Source: Actinomadura_E scrupuli (lineage in GTDB: Bacteria > Actinomycetota > Actinomycetes > Streptosporangiales > Streptosporangiaceae). From it: a stretch of 64,000 nucleotides of DNA. Every line of letters starts with the position of its first letter. Position 1 is the stretch's first letter. Below are positions 45,561 through 53,923 of this stretch, piece by piece. The stretch spans positions 1-64,000 of the forward strand of contig NZ_JBPCCU010000012.1 of NCBI RefSeq assembly GCF_050971785.1. Direction: 5' to 3'. The position numbers were made by a program, and so were the translations under genes. Under the pieces are notes generated by a model. That model saw only the letters and a list, made by a program, of their open reading frames with translations. It was not told the DNA's origin and made no database searches.

Positions 45561-46130
45561 CTACTGCTCGTCCGGGTGGCGCAGGCAGGGTGAGGAGATG
45601 TCGACGCCGATCCGAGGCTGACGAGGGTCTGTGGTGACGCCCTCAATGCGGGTTCCGTAGCCGGCCTCTGGTGCTTCCGCTGCCAGTTCCGCCGCCTTCT
45701 GACCATGATCGGGATTGAACTCGATGATCTTCCAACCAGCCTTCTGCAGGCTGTCCCGTAGATGAGTGATCGCAGTCCCGATCTGATCTCTCGAGGTGAG
45801 ATTGACGTAGGCGATGACGACCTCGGAGTAGGGGCTGTAGTCGACATACCAGGAGTCCAGATTCGAATTCTCGCCCTTCACCTTCCTGGCTCGCGTCTCG
45901 TCTCCGCAGGGGCTGGGAGTGACGGACGGGTCGATGAGCGGTTTACCCAGCCCGAGCCCTTCCTCGATCTCCTTTCTGTACTTGGTGAGCAGTGCGGCCA
46001 CAGCCTCAGGGCGAGCGAACGGTAGCTTCTCGTTGGGATTCACGTGCGGGGTCGACCCTCCATGCATGCAGCTGGTCAGTAGCACCGCCAGTACGACTTC
46101 AGGTACGAGGAGTCTCCATCGTCGGATCAT
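45561..46130 (-). CDS. Putative lipoprotein
   Basis: 189 residues from an ATG at 46130. MIRRWRLLVPEVVLAVLLTSC is a lipoprotein signal, with lipobox LTSC (Cys21) and a flexible linker. The mature part is soluble with strands and helices (DSWYVDYSPYSEVVIAYVNL) and no recognised family. It starts 19 nt after the DUF1023 gene and is probably cotranscribed, so it may be attached to the same surface process. Confidence 0.7.
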   Translation of the reverse strand: MIRRWRLLVPEVVLAVLLTSCMHGGSTPHVNPNEKLPFARPEAVAALLTKYRKEIEEGLGLGKPLIDPSVTPSPCGDETRARKVKGENSNLDSWYVDYSPYSEVVIAYVNLTSRDQIGTAITHLRDSLQKAGWKIIEFNPDHGQKAAELAAEAPEAGYGTRIEGVTTDPRQPRIGVDISSPCLRHPDEQ

Positions 46131-46149
46131 CTCTGCGAGCCTCGATCTG

Positions 46150-47910
46150 CTAGTTCCGGGCGACTCGAGGCGGGTCTTGAAGCTCCGGGTCATCGGACGG
46201 ATCAGCATTCTGGTTGGTCTGGGTGAGGACCTTCGCCTGATTCTCAAGGCTCTTGGTGTTCAGATCCCAGTAGGCACTGTGCCCGTGGGTGTCGGTGGTC
46301 AGGTGATGGCCGCCGAACTCCGGGTCGGAGGGCACCAGCGGATAGAGCGGATCCGCTGCCCTGTCCGGTCTTCCGTGGCCCCAGCGGCCAATGTCCGGGA
46401 CCGGATCCCCCTCGGCCTTCTCCGCCCATACGTGATCGGGGTCAATATGCAGGTCCCTGGCGTGCGGGACATGCATCCCAGGGCTGCCGGCGACGATGAT
46501 GTCGTCGACGTGGAGGCCACCGCCCTTGGCCGCGACGCCGATCACGGTCGAGCCGTAGCTGTGCCCGATCGCCGTGAGGTGGCGATGCCCCTGGCCTTGT
46601 ACCGCTCGCAGCCCCTTGACAAAGCCGTCCAATTCGGGGGCCCCGACAGATGCGTACTTGTCCACAGGGGCATCCTTGACGATGGCATCAGGCGCGTCAT
46701 AACCCAACCACGTGATCACCGATACCTGGCCGGGCGAATACCGCTGCCCTCTGCTGTACAAATTCTCCGCCCGGTCGATGTCACCGGCGATCGTGTCCAG
46801 CTGAGTGGTCGTGCCAGGCACATAGACACCGGTATGGGCGGCCGTATCAGGGTTGCCAATCGCGACGATCACCCGGCCATCCGGCCCCGGGGTACCGTCG
46901 ACCACGATCTTCGGGAGTTCGCCCGCGAGTGGCCCGCCTTGCTGGCCGTAGCCATCCCACGGTCCTGCGGTCGTGGAGTCAAAGCCGAGGAGGTATACAG
47001 GTTTCCCGTCCGCAGCAATGGCCCTGAGCTTCAGGTCGAGCTTCTTCAAGCGCCGGAGGTCGCGCTGCTCGAATATGGTCAGCCGACCGGCCGGTTTGCC
47101 CTGCAGCTCTGCAAGCCTGGTGGTCAGGGTGAGCCGGTTGGCCTTGTCGCGGTCGGCCGAAGGAACACCGTTGGTCCAGCCGATGCGCGACGGGAACGCC
47201 TGGATGTACAGCACCCGCTGCTCGGCGGTCAGGGTCTTCCACCAGGTGTTGACATCGGTCGCCGAGCCAGTGGGGATCTGGGACAGGTTCACCCCCGCCC
47301 CTTCTAGGCGAGCAGCCAGCGCGGGATCCCGCTCAGCCAGAGTCGCCATCATCACCGCGTCCAGCGGCCCTTGGACCACCTTGGTGAAGACACCGCCCTC
47401 ATCGGATTTGAGCAGCTCGTTGCGGCGCCGATCGAGGTCGCGCTTCTCCGACACGGCCCACGCCCCGGCTCGCCCGATCGTCATCCCCGGGCCACGGCTC
47501 AGGCCCAGATTGCCGAGGATCCCGCCGAGGATCTTGCCGGCCTCCTCCCATCCCCGCCCGGTGCGGGTCAGCTCACCGGCCAGCAGGTTCAGCTGCTCCG
47601 GGCTCCCGGAAAGTACTCCCTTTGCAGCGGGCACCAATCCCAGCGGCGGATGACGGAGGTACGGGGGCTTAACGCTCGTAGGCGGCTGTGCACGCCGGGC
47701 CAGCCGGTGCACCTGGTCGAACGCATCCAAGAACGCATTTCTTACCGCGCGATGCTGCTCGCTCATCCCAGTGAACAGCGCATAAGCGGCAGGGCCGACC
47801 AGCGCCCCTTCATCCAGCAGGCGGTACGCCCCGTCCAGCCTGGAGCCGTACTCCTCTCCCAGCCTGGCCACCTCCAGCAACGCTCTCGCCGCAGCTTCGG
47901 GACTCGCCAT
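46150..47910 (-). CDS. DUF1023 alpha/beta hydrolase with WXG-like N-terminal helical domain
   Basis: 586 residues. The N-terminal ~200 are helical with RLLDEGALVGPAAYALFTGM, which also occurs in the protein at 52813. The C-terminal DUF1023 domain has YLLGFDSTTAGP, nucleophile Ser451 in GHSYGS, DDIIVAGSPGM and a late HGHSAYWDL with the probable catalytic His. The fold is that of lipase-like esterases. GTG-free start at 47910 preceded by GGGGGTGG. These proteins often occur beside WXG100/type VII-type genes, but no such secretion gene is in the window. Confidence 0.85.
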   Translation of the reverse strand: MASPEAAARALLEVARLGEEYGSRLDGAYRLLDEGALVGPAAYALFTGMSEQHRAVRNAFLDAFDQVHRLARRAQPPTSVKPPYLRHPPLGLVPAAKGVLSGSPEQLNLLAGELTRTGRGWEEAGKILGGILGNLGLSRGPGMTIGRAGAWAVSEKRDLDRRRNELLKSDEGGVFTKVVQGPLDAVMMATLAERDPALAARLEGAGVNLSQIPTGSATDVNTWWKTLTAEQRVLYIQAFPSRIGWTNGVPSADRDKANRLTLTTRLAELQGKPAGRLTIFEQRDLRRLKKLDLKLRAIAADGKPVYLLGFDSTTAGPWDGYGQQGGPLAGELPKIVVDGTPGPDGRVIVAIGNPDTAAHTGVYVPGTTTQLDTIAGDIDRAENLYSRGQRYSPGQVSVITWLGYDAPDAIVKDAPVDKYASVGAPELDGFVKGLRAVQGQGHRHLTAIGHSYGSTVIGVAAKGGGLHVDDIIVAGSPGMHVPHARDLHIDPDHVWAEKAEGDPVPDIGRWGHGRPDRAADPLYPLVPSDPEFGGHHLTTDTHGHSAYWDLNTKSLENQAKVLTQTNQNADPSDDPELQDPPRVARN

Positions 47911-48216
47911 CCGCCACCCCCGTGGATCAACGGCCACTCGTCCGGCGGTGCACACCCGTGCCGCGGCGCAAACCGCTGAACGCATATAAAACGCTCATTT
48001 TGCCGCCGAACAATCAGATCCACCAGACCTAATCAAGACCACGGACCCACCAGAACCAGAACATGCTACCGAGATGACTAAAGTTGCCGATCGCCTGTTC
48101 GTGACGCCATTGCACGAGACGAATCCACGATGCTACCTGCGCGAATGGAGTCCGGAGGGTCGTTCACTTCAAAGCGGCATCGTACGCGACGATCTTGGTG
48201 ATCATCGGTCAACACA
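47911..48216. other. Intergenic, no gene supported
   Basis: About 306 bases upstream of the DUF1023 start, A+T-richer in parts and with no credible frame or RNA fold. It should hold the DUF1023 promoter and the 3' end of the convergent-side region. Confidence 0.45.
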
Positions 48217-48648
48217 TCAAGTCAGATCAGGTTTGTTGAGTGCCCGCGCCAGGCCTTGCGGGTTCCAGTAGTCGCGGAACAACAGGATCTCGCCGTCGCG
48301 GATCCGGAACACCTGCACGGACGTGCCTTGGAACGGGGCGCCTGTCGTGGCCACCACCGCCTTGGTCTCGAGCTCGACGATGAGCACCTCGGGATCGGTG
48401 GTCTGGTAGATCTGCGTGGCCCACATATCCTCGATCCGCATCAGCGACGTCCCCGACCCGGCCGAGAAGCTGCGGATCACCTCGCGGCCCTCGAGCCGCG
48501 TGGGCATGCCCGGCGGCGCGAACGGCAACTCGAGCACCCCATCTGCCGCGAACAGGTCGGCGAAGCCGTTCAGGTCGTGCTCCAGGATCAGGCTCCGTCT
48601 GCGCGTGATGACGTCTCGGGGGGTCGCCAGGCCCATGGGAGGCTCCAT
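48217..48648 (-). CDS. SnoaL-like/NTF2-fold protein
   Basis: 143 residues of the NTF2-like fold: helix ITRRRSLILEHDLNGFADLF, then AADGVLELPFAPPG, and paired strands ending VQVFRIRDGEILLFRDYWNP. SnoaL-type proteins act as isomerases, cyclases or hydratases or bind small hydrophobic ligands. It is divergent from a TetR gene and shares an operator with it. Confidence 0.82.
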   Translation of the reverse strand: MEPPMGLATPRDVITRRRSLILEHDLNGFADLFAADGVLELPFAPPGMPTRLEGREVIRSFSAGSGTSLMRIEDMWATQIYQTTDPEVLIVELETKAVVATTGAPFQGTSVQVFRIRDGEILLFRDYWNPQGLARALNKPDLT

Positions 48649-48676
48649 TCGTTCAACGACTGTTGATTGAACGAAT
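48647..48676. promoter_or_regulatory. TetR operator candidate over the SnoaL-like start
   Basis: ATTCGTTCA (48647-48655) and TGAACGAAT (48668-48676) form a perfect 9-bp inverted repeat around 12 nt. The left arm covers the SnoaL-like start codon. Nested TCAAC/GTTGA adds symmetry. Very likely the target of the TetR protein encoded 46 bp away. Confidence 0.7.
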
Positions 48677-48721
48677 GTAGAACGAAAATCAGGTATGGGT
48701 CAACACCCGTAGAATCAGTCC

Positions 48722-49291
48722 GTGAGTGAGCCCAGACCGCGCCTGTCACGGGCAGAGCAACGCCGCAACACCGAAGCGCGGATCCTCGCCGCGGCGGGTC
48801 GCCTGTTCGCCGAGTCGGGATACGACCAGACCACGATCCGGGCCGTCGCCGCCGCCGCCGGAGTGGACGGCGGCCTGGTCATGCACTACTTCGGTTCCAA
48901 GCGGGAGCTCTTCCAGCGGGCCACCCACGCCGAACCCGCCCAACCCGTCGGCGGCACCCCGGAAGAGGTCACCGAACAGGTACTCGCTAAACTCGCCGAC
49001 TCGCTGGTGCACGAGCCGATCGCGTCACTGGCCGTCCTGCGCTCGATGCTCACCCATGCCGGGGCCTCCGAGGCCGCAGCCGAAGGGTCCGCCCGCTACC
49101 GGGCACAACTCAGCAGCGCCATCCCCACCGACGACGCCGACGTGCGGGCGGCACTGATCAGCGCCACGCTCATCGGCGTGGTCGTCAGCCGGCATCTCCT
49201 CAAGTTCGACGACCTCCGCGACGCGCCCCCAGAGCAGATCATCGAACTCCTACGCCCCTGCCTGCGCTCTCTCACCCACGCAGACGGCTGA
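48722..49291 (+). CDS. TetR family transcriptional regulator
   Basis: 189 residues with helix-turn-helix ILAAAGRLFAESGYDQTTIR and VAAAAGVDGGLVMHYFGSKR, then a C-terminal TetR_C-type domain (VRAALISATLIGVVVSRHLL). GTG start. Probably represses itself and the divergent SnoaL-like gene via the operator at 48647-48676. Confidence 0.92.
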   Translation: MSEPRPRLSRAEQRRNTEARILAAAGRLFAESGYDQTTIRAVAAAAGVDGGLVMHYFGSKRELFQRATHAEPAQPVGGTPEEVTEQVLAKLADSLVHEPIASLAVLRSMLTHAGASEAAAEGSARYRAQLSSAIPTDDADVRAALISATLIGVVVSRHLLKFDDLRDAPPEQIIELLRPCLRSLTHADG

Positions 49292-49466
49292 TCGAGCCCA
49301 TCACAGGGCCCGAGTTGTGGATCTGGACCCGTACTCACCCGGCACCGCAACTGGTGGTGTCGGTGTTCGACACCAACCGGCTGACCATGCCCCCACCGGC
49401 GGGCGCCGATTTGATCGCGGAGAACGGCGGCACTTTCCTGGCGGCGCGGACTGGTTGCTGTGGGGG

Positions 49467-50279
49467 CTATGCGAGGGCTGCTGCGAGCGCGGAGTGGGGT
49501 GCGCGTCCCAGCAGTTGACGCAGATCACCGCCAGTGCGGGACATGAACCCGGCCGCGATGGCGGAGTAGGTGCCCACCAGCATCGGCACCTGGAACGGCT
49601 CGGCGCCAGAAGCGGCGATGCGCGCGCGGGCCTGGGCGAGGGTCTCCGGCTCATAGACGACGTGCGGGCCGTGCGCGCGGGCCAGATCGGCGCCGCCGAT
49701 GGCCTGCTCGCCGACGAGTTCATAGATGCGCCCCGCGTGAGCCGGGGCCTCCACCGTCACACGTGCCGCGGCATCGGCCAGATCCGCCCGTGCAACGGCG
49801 GCCAGTCGGCCCCCGCCGAGCGAGGCAGTGATCCGTCCGTCGGCCGACGGCGCCGCGAGACCACCCAGCAACTCCGCGTACAGGCCATTGCGCAGGATCG
49901 TCCAGTCCATGGTGCTCGCCTGGAGCCGCCGCTCGGTCCAACGGTGCGCCAGCGCGTAGGGAAGATGATCGCCGTCGGCGGTCAGGCTCGTATAGACGAC
50001 ATGCCCCACACCGGCCTTCTCTGCGGCGGCGATGGCGGCACCGTGCCGGGCTATGACGGTGTCATCCTCGCCGTAGCCCGCGGAGATCATCAGCAGCACA
50101 GCCACCGCCTCGAAGCCCCCGGCGAGGGTGCCGGGATCGTCGAAGTCGATGCGGCGGACCGGCAGCGGGGCCTTGAGCTGCTGAGGTTCGCGCGTTCCAA
50201 GGACGGTGTCGTCGCGGTCGGACAGCCGCTCGGCGATCAGCGTGCCCAGGGCGCCGGTGGCGCCGGTAACCAGGATCAT
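49467..50279 (-). CDS. NmrA-like NAD(P)-binding protein
   Basis: 270 residues of the atypical SDR (NmrA/QOR2) type: ILVTGATGALGTLIAERL, GVGHVVYTSL, and MDWTILRNGLYAELL. Related enzymes reduce quinones with NADPH or act as redox sensors. Divergent from an HxlR regulator, a common pairing for quinone or electrophile response. Active-site Tyr-Lys of classical SDRs is absent, as in this subfamily. Confidence 0.87.
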   Translation of the reverse strand: MILVTGATGALGTLIAERLSDRDDTVLGTREPQQLKAPLPVRRIDFDDPGTLAGGFEAVAVLLMISAGYGEDDTVIARHGAAIAAAEKAGVGHVVYTSLTADGDHLPYALAHRWTERRLQASTMDWTILRNGLYAELLGGLAAPSADGRITASLGGGRLAAVARADLADAAARVTVEAPAHAGRIYELVGEQAIGGADLARAHGPHVVYEPETLAQARARIAASGAEPFQVPMLVGTYSAIAAGFMSRTGGDLRQLLGRAPHSALAAALA

Positions 50280-50364
50280 CAGGGTCTTCCCGTTCCAGTA
50301 GGTTCTCTTCCGTAACCGGGATCATCCTGCGGTATTGCGCCAGGGAGCGTAAGGAGGCATTTCC

Positions 50365-50778
50365 ATGTCAGTGGGGCACACCGGAGTAACCGCCAAACCC
50401 GTTGTCAGCTGCGGCGACGAGCACGAGGACTGCGGGATCCGCGAGGTACTCGACCGGATCGGCGACAAATGGTCGGTCTTGGTCATCGTCGAACTGGCCC
50501 AGGGCGTCCGCCGCTTCCGACAGCTACAGCGCGCCATCCCCGGTATCTCCCAGCGGATGCTGACGCTCACCGTGCGCCGGTTGGAACGCGACGGCCTGGT
50601 CACCCGGACCGTGCACCCCACGGTGCCCCCGCAGGTCGACTACGAGCTCACGACGATGGGCCACAGCCTTACGTATCTGGTCAAAGCCCTCACGGACTGG
50701 TCGGCAGAACACCGCGACGCCATCGCGCAAGCACGCCAAGAATGGGATACCGAACATCCCAACTCCGGAATCCGGTGA
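50365..50778 (+). CDS. HxlR family transcriptional regulator
   Basis: 137 residues with a winged HTH: GIREVLDRIGDKWSVLVIVE, RFRQLQRAIPGISQRMLTLT and DYELTTMGHSL. Two cysteines near the N-terminus (SCGDEHEDCG) resemble redox-sensing Cys of HxlR-type quinone sensors. It likely controls the divergent NmrA-like gene and itself. Confidence 0.92.
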   Translation: MSVGHTGVTAKPVVSCGDEHEDCGIREVLDRIGDKWSVLVIVELAQGVRRFRQLQRAIPGISQRMLTLTVRRLERDGLVTRTVHPTVPPQVDYELTTMGHSLTYLVKALTDWSAEHRDAIAQARQEWDTEHPNSGIR

Positions 50779-50856
50779 ACAAGCGGGTTCCAGCACCTTG
50801 CCGACTATGGCGGGGGGAACTTGATCAACCCCTCAACGAATCTCTGCGGGGCAGCA

Positions 50857-51756
50857 CTAGATCAACCGTGTCTCATGCGGTTGATCGGGGTCGAGGATGA
50901 GCTCGCAGCCGTCCGGTAGAAGGTCCAGCACTTCCTGTCCCAGAGAGGTGGCCCAGGTGGTCTCGCCCGCAAAGATCGACAGGCCGAGCAACGAGCTGAA
51001 CACAGGGACCTGCTGAGTGCCGGTCAGCGGCACCAACTCCGAGGTCTGCCGGGTCTGACGGTAGATGGTGGAGTGCCGGAACTCCTCGGCCAGCATCTCC
51101 GGGCCGGCCTGGCCGGCTTGTCGGCCGCGAACTGCCCGCAAGAGTGCGAAGCTGACCTTTTGCAGGTCGCGGACGGGAATCAGCGGACCCTGCTCATCCA
51201 CATACAAGTGGACGTCCTTCGGCAGCCTGGAGATGAGCTGGTCTACGGAGATCGGCTGCCAACCCACGTAGTCGTCGGGCATTTCCCTCTCCGGCGGAAA
51301 CCGCCCGGTCGTCGAAGCCATCAGCCAGGTCAGGTCCAGCACGTCCGACAAGGCCGGCGTTCCGTCCTCAAGTACGGGGATGAGCGGCTCCGTGTCGAGG
51401 AGGGTCTCCACCACCGCCAGACGACGGCGTCTGAGCTCTGCCGACTTCTGTGCCCAGACCCTCGCGCTGTCGGTGACATCACGCCTTCGCCATTCCGGCG
51501 CGACCTCTCTCTCGTAACCACCGAGGAGAATCGCGTCGCTCTCTTCGAACTTGAACCGAATCCCCTGGTCACCGGGGTAAGGCAGCCGGTGATCGAAACC
51601 GCCTAGATCGATGTCATCGGGGATGCCCTCTGGGAAGGCAGCACAGAAGCGAATGAATGTGGTATATGGCGACCGTCCATCGTCATCGGGGTTAGATGTG
51701 ATCTTGATACGAGTGCATGCGGCGCAGATCGATGCAGGCCTGACGATCGACACCAT
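50857..51756 (-). CDS. SseB-domain protein, paralogue 2
   Basis: 299 residues. The N-terminus has a CxxC-type motif (SICAACTRIK) and FIRFCAAFPEGIPDDIDLGG, a pattern shared with its paralogue but not known to me. The C-terminus has the SseB N-terminal-type domain: LVPLTGTQQVPVFSSLLGLS, then DLLPDGCELILDPDQ. The start at 51756 follows GGAAGGGGGG. It is a tandem duplicate of the next gene with long near-identical DNA at the 3' end. A role as immunity or chaperone-like partner of the upstream gene is inference. Confidence 0.75.
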   Translation of the reverse strand: MVSIVRPASICAACTRIKITSNPDDDGRSPYTTFIRFCAAFPEGIPDDIDLGGFDHRLPYPGDQGIRFKFEESDAILLGGYEREVAPEWRRRDVTDSARVWAQKSAELRRRRLAVVETLLDTEPLIPVLEDGTPALSDVLDLTWLMASTTGRFPPEREMPDDYVGWQPISVDQLISRLPKDVHLYVDEQGPLIPVRDLQKVSFALLRAVRGRQAGQAGPEMLAEEFRHSTIYRQTRQTSELVPLTGTQQVPVFSSLLGLSIFAGETTWATSLGQEVLDLLPDGCELILDPDQPHETRLI

Positions 51757-51809
51757 CTTCCCCCCTTCCTGCGCTGGGTTCGGCGTGGGCCAGGCCACGA
51801 GGCGCTGTA

Positions 51810-52718
51810 CTAGATCAACCGTCTCTCATGTGCTTGTCCGGGATCGAGGATGAGCTGATGACCGTCCGGTAGAAGGTCCAGCACTTCCTGTCCCAGAGAG
51901 GTAGCCCAGGTGGTCTCACCTGCAAAGATCGACAGGCCGAGCAACGAGCTGAACACAGGGATCTGCTGAGTGCCGACCAGCGGCACCAGCTCCGAGGTCT
52001 GCGAGGTCTGGCGGTAGACAGTGGCGTGCCGGAACTCCTCGGCGAGCACCGCCACGGTCACATGACCGGCCCGGAGGGCGCGGGCCGTTCGCAAAAGTGT
52101 GCGGCTGACCCTGACAAGGTCTCGCGCTGGCAGGAGCGGGCCACGCTCATCGACGTACAGCAGGGCATCCTCGGGCAGGAGGGCGGCGAGTCGCTCCAGG
52201 GAGAATATCTGCCATCCAGCGAGATCATCCGACTCCTGCCATTCGAGCGACAGTTCTCCGGCGGTCGAGACCGGAAGCCACAGCGAGTCCTCCAGATCCC
52301 ACACTGCCAAACTGCCATCGCTCCGCACGGGAACGGACAACACCGCGTCGAGCAAGGTCTCCACCACGGCCAGTCGACGGCGTCTGAGCTCAGCGGCCTC
52401 TCGAGCCCATGCCTGCGCGCTGCCGGTTATGTCACGTCTTCTAACAGCCGGAGCGACCTCTCGCTCATAGCCCTTGAGGAGGAGCTCCTTGCCGCTCTCG
52501 AATTCGAAGCGAACCCCGTGGTCGCCGGGGTAGGGCAGCCGGTGATCGAACCCACCTAGATCGATGTCGTCGGGTATGCCGTCGGGGAACGCCTCACAGA
52601 AGCGGATGAACGCGGTATACGGAGACTCACCGCCGGGATCGTGATCAGGATTGGGCAGGGTCTTGAGACGGGTGCACGCGGCGCAGATCGATGCGGGCCT
52701 GACGATCGACACCATCAT
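51810..52718 (-). CDS. SseB-domain protein, paralogue 1
   Basis: 302 residues, same layout as its downstream paralogue: SICAACTRLKTL, then FIRFCEAFPDGIPDDIDLGG, a middle linker of lower similarity, and the SseB-like VPLVGTQQIPVFSSLLGLSI with DLLPDGHQLILDPGQ. ATG at 52718 overlaps the end of the upstream frame (ATGA). The two paralogues differ most in the middle, as seen in duplicated immunity-type genes. Confidence 0.75.
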   Translation of the reverse strand: MMVSIVRPASICAACTRLKTLPNPDHDPGGESPYTAFIRFCEAFPDGIPDDIDLGGFDHRLPYPGDHGVRFEFESGKELLLKGYEREVAPAVRRRDITGSAQAWAREAAELRRRRLAVVETLLDAVLSVPVRSDGSLAVWDLEDSLWLPVSTAGELSLEWQESDDLAGWQIFSLERLAALLPEDALLYVDERGPLLPARDLVRVSRTLLRTARALRAGHVTVAVLAEEFRHATVYRQTSQTSELVPLVGTQQIPVFSSLLGLSIFAGETTWATSLGQEVLDLLPDGHQLILDPGQAHERRLI

Positions 52719-52812
52719 TTCCCCTTGAAGTTCTCGTCGATGAACCTACCGATCGTCGAAGCGATGGGCCGGGGATGTGGACTCAACTTCCACTCAGCGA
52801 AGGCTTCAGCGA

Positions 52813-53508
52813 TCATTTCGACCGATTTCGTGGCTCCATCGGTGCCGAGACCCTTCTCCAGGGGCCGCCGGGCAGGTAGTGGTTCCACCACAGGTCGAAC
52901 CCGCGGCTGAGGCTGTACGTGGAGCCGGGTGCCTTCGCCGACCCGGTCGCCTCCACCTGGGGCAAGGCCGCCGTCGGTGTGCCGCCAAGCCCGGGGTCGC
53001 CGTCGCCGCCGAGCAACTCGTCACGGCGCCGTTCCAGGTCGGCCTTCTGCGCCGCGAGCCACCCACCCGTACGCCTGATCGTCTGCCCGTGCTCCGGGGT
53101 CAGCCCCAACCGGCTGAGTACGCCGGCCAGAGCGCGACCGGCGTCCTCCCAGGACCGCCAGGCCCGGCCCAGCTCCACCCCGAGCTGATACAGCAGCTCC
53201 GGATCGCCGCTGCGTTCACCGGCGGCCTTACGGGGCGCGGACGGCGAGCCGGACAAGCGCGGCGAAGCGACCTTCGGCGGGGGCGTCGCCGTGGCGGCGA
53301 GCCGCTCGACCTGGCCGAACGCCCCGCTTAAAGCACTGAGGACGAGCTGGTGCCGACCGAACATCCCCTTGAAGAGCGTGTCGGCCGCGGGGCCGACCAG
53401 CGCCCCGTCATGGAGGATCCGGAACGCCCGTCTCAGCGCCGACGCGTTCTCCTCGGCGAGCCGTATGACACCGGGCAACGCGGCCGCCGCGTCCTGCGCC
53501 CTCGACAT
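52813..53508 (-). CDS. WXG-like helical-domain protein, frameshifted near its C-terminus
   Basis: As read, 231 residues. Residues 1-110 are helical and related to the N-terminus of the DUF1023 protein (ILHDGALVGPAADTLFKGM). At a run of four C (52861-52864 on the + strand as GGGG) the frame passes into an unrelated end (RRVSAPMEPRNRSK). Adding one C restores a more protein-like ending: LEKGLGTDGATKSVEMIAEA and AEWKLSPHPRPIAST, ending at a TGA at 52715 that overlaps the SseB-like start (ATGA). The intact form would be 264 residues. It lacks the DUF1023 hydrolase part. Confidence 0.6.
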   Translation of the reverse strand: MSRAQDAAAALPGVIRLAEENASALRRAFRILHDGALVGPAADTLFKGMFGRHQLVLSALSGAFGQVERLAATATPPPKVASPRLSGSPSAPRKAAGERSGDPELLYQLGVELGRAWRSWEDAGRALAGVLSRLGLTPEHGQTIRRTGGWLAAQKADLERRRDELLGGDGDPGLGGTPTAALPQVEATGSAKAPGSTYSLSRGFDLWWNHYLPGGPWRRVSAPMEPRNRSK

Positions 53509-53894
53509 CGGCTACCGCTCCACTCGCGCATCGGAGGTCGGGTCAACGCGGCCCACCTTCCCGATCACGGAGCGGGAACGGACCGGCGAGCTCTCGACAC
53601 GAATAGCTCACGGCACCGTACGGCTTCAACGACGACCGCCACGCCTGGCCCGGCCTCTATCGGCCATCCCTATCCAGCATCCGGACAGTCGGCGCGAACA
53701 GGCCTGGCCGAGCGGCTCTCACGGGGACGTCGTCTCCATCGAGGGCGCCGTGATCGCCGATGGAGGTGAAGGGCTACGAGCGCGACCTCTTCGGGGTTGG
53801 CCGTGCCCGTGGCCGAGCGCGGAGCAGGGCCCAGGAGATAGGTGGTGAGGCCGGCGGCCGTGGCGATGTGTCTCATACCAGGAAAGCTACGAAT
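53509..53894. other. Intergenic, no gene supported
   Basis: A minus-strand frame from ATG 53876 starts MRHIATAAGLTTYLLGPAPR and continues to about VALVALHLH before it turns Arg-rich. It could be the remnant of a gene once paired with the MocR gene. Otherwise nothing is seen. Confidence 0.35.
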
Positions 53895-53922
53895 GATCTG
53901 GCTCATCGATATAGTCCAGATC
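53895..53922. promoter_or_regulatory. MocR operator candidate
   Basis: GATCTGG (53895-53901) and CCAGATC (53916-53922) form a perfect 7-bp inverted repeat with a 14-nt spacer, ending 1 nt before the MocR start codon. Likely an autoregulatory site. Confidence 0.6.
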
Positions 53923-53923
53923 C

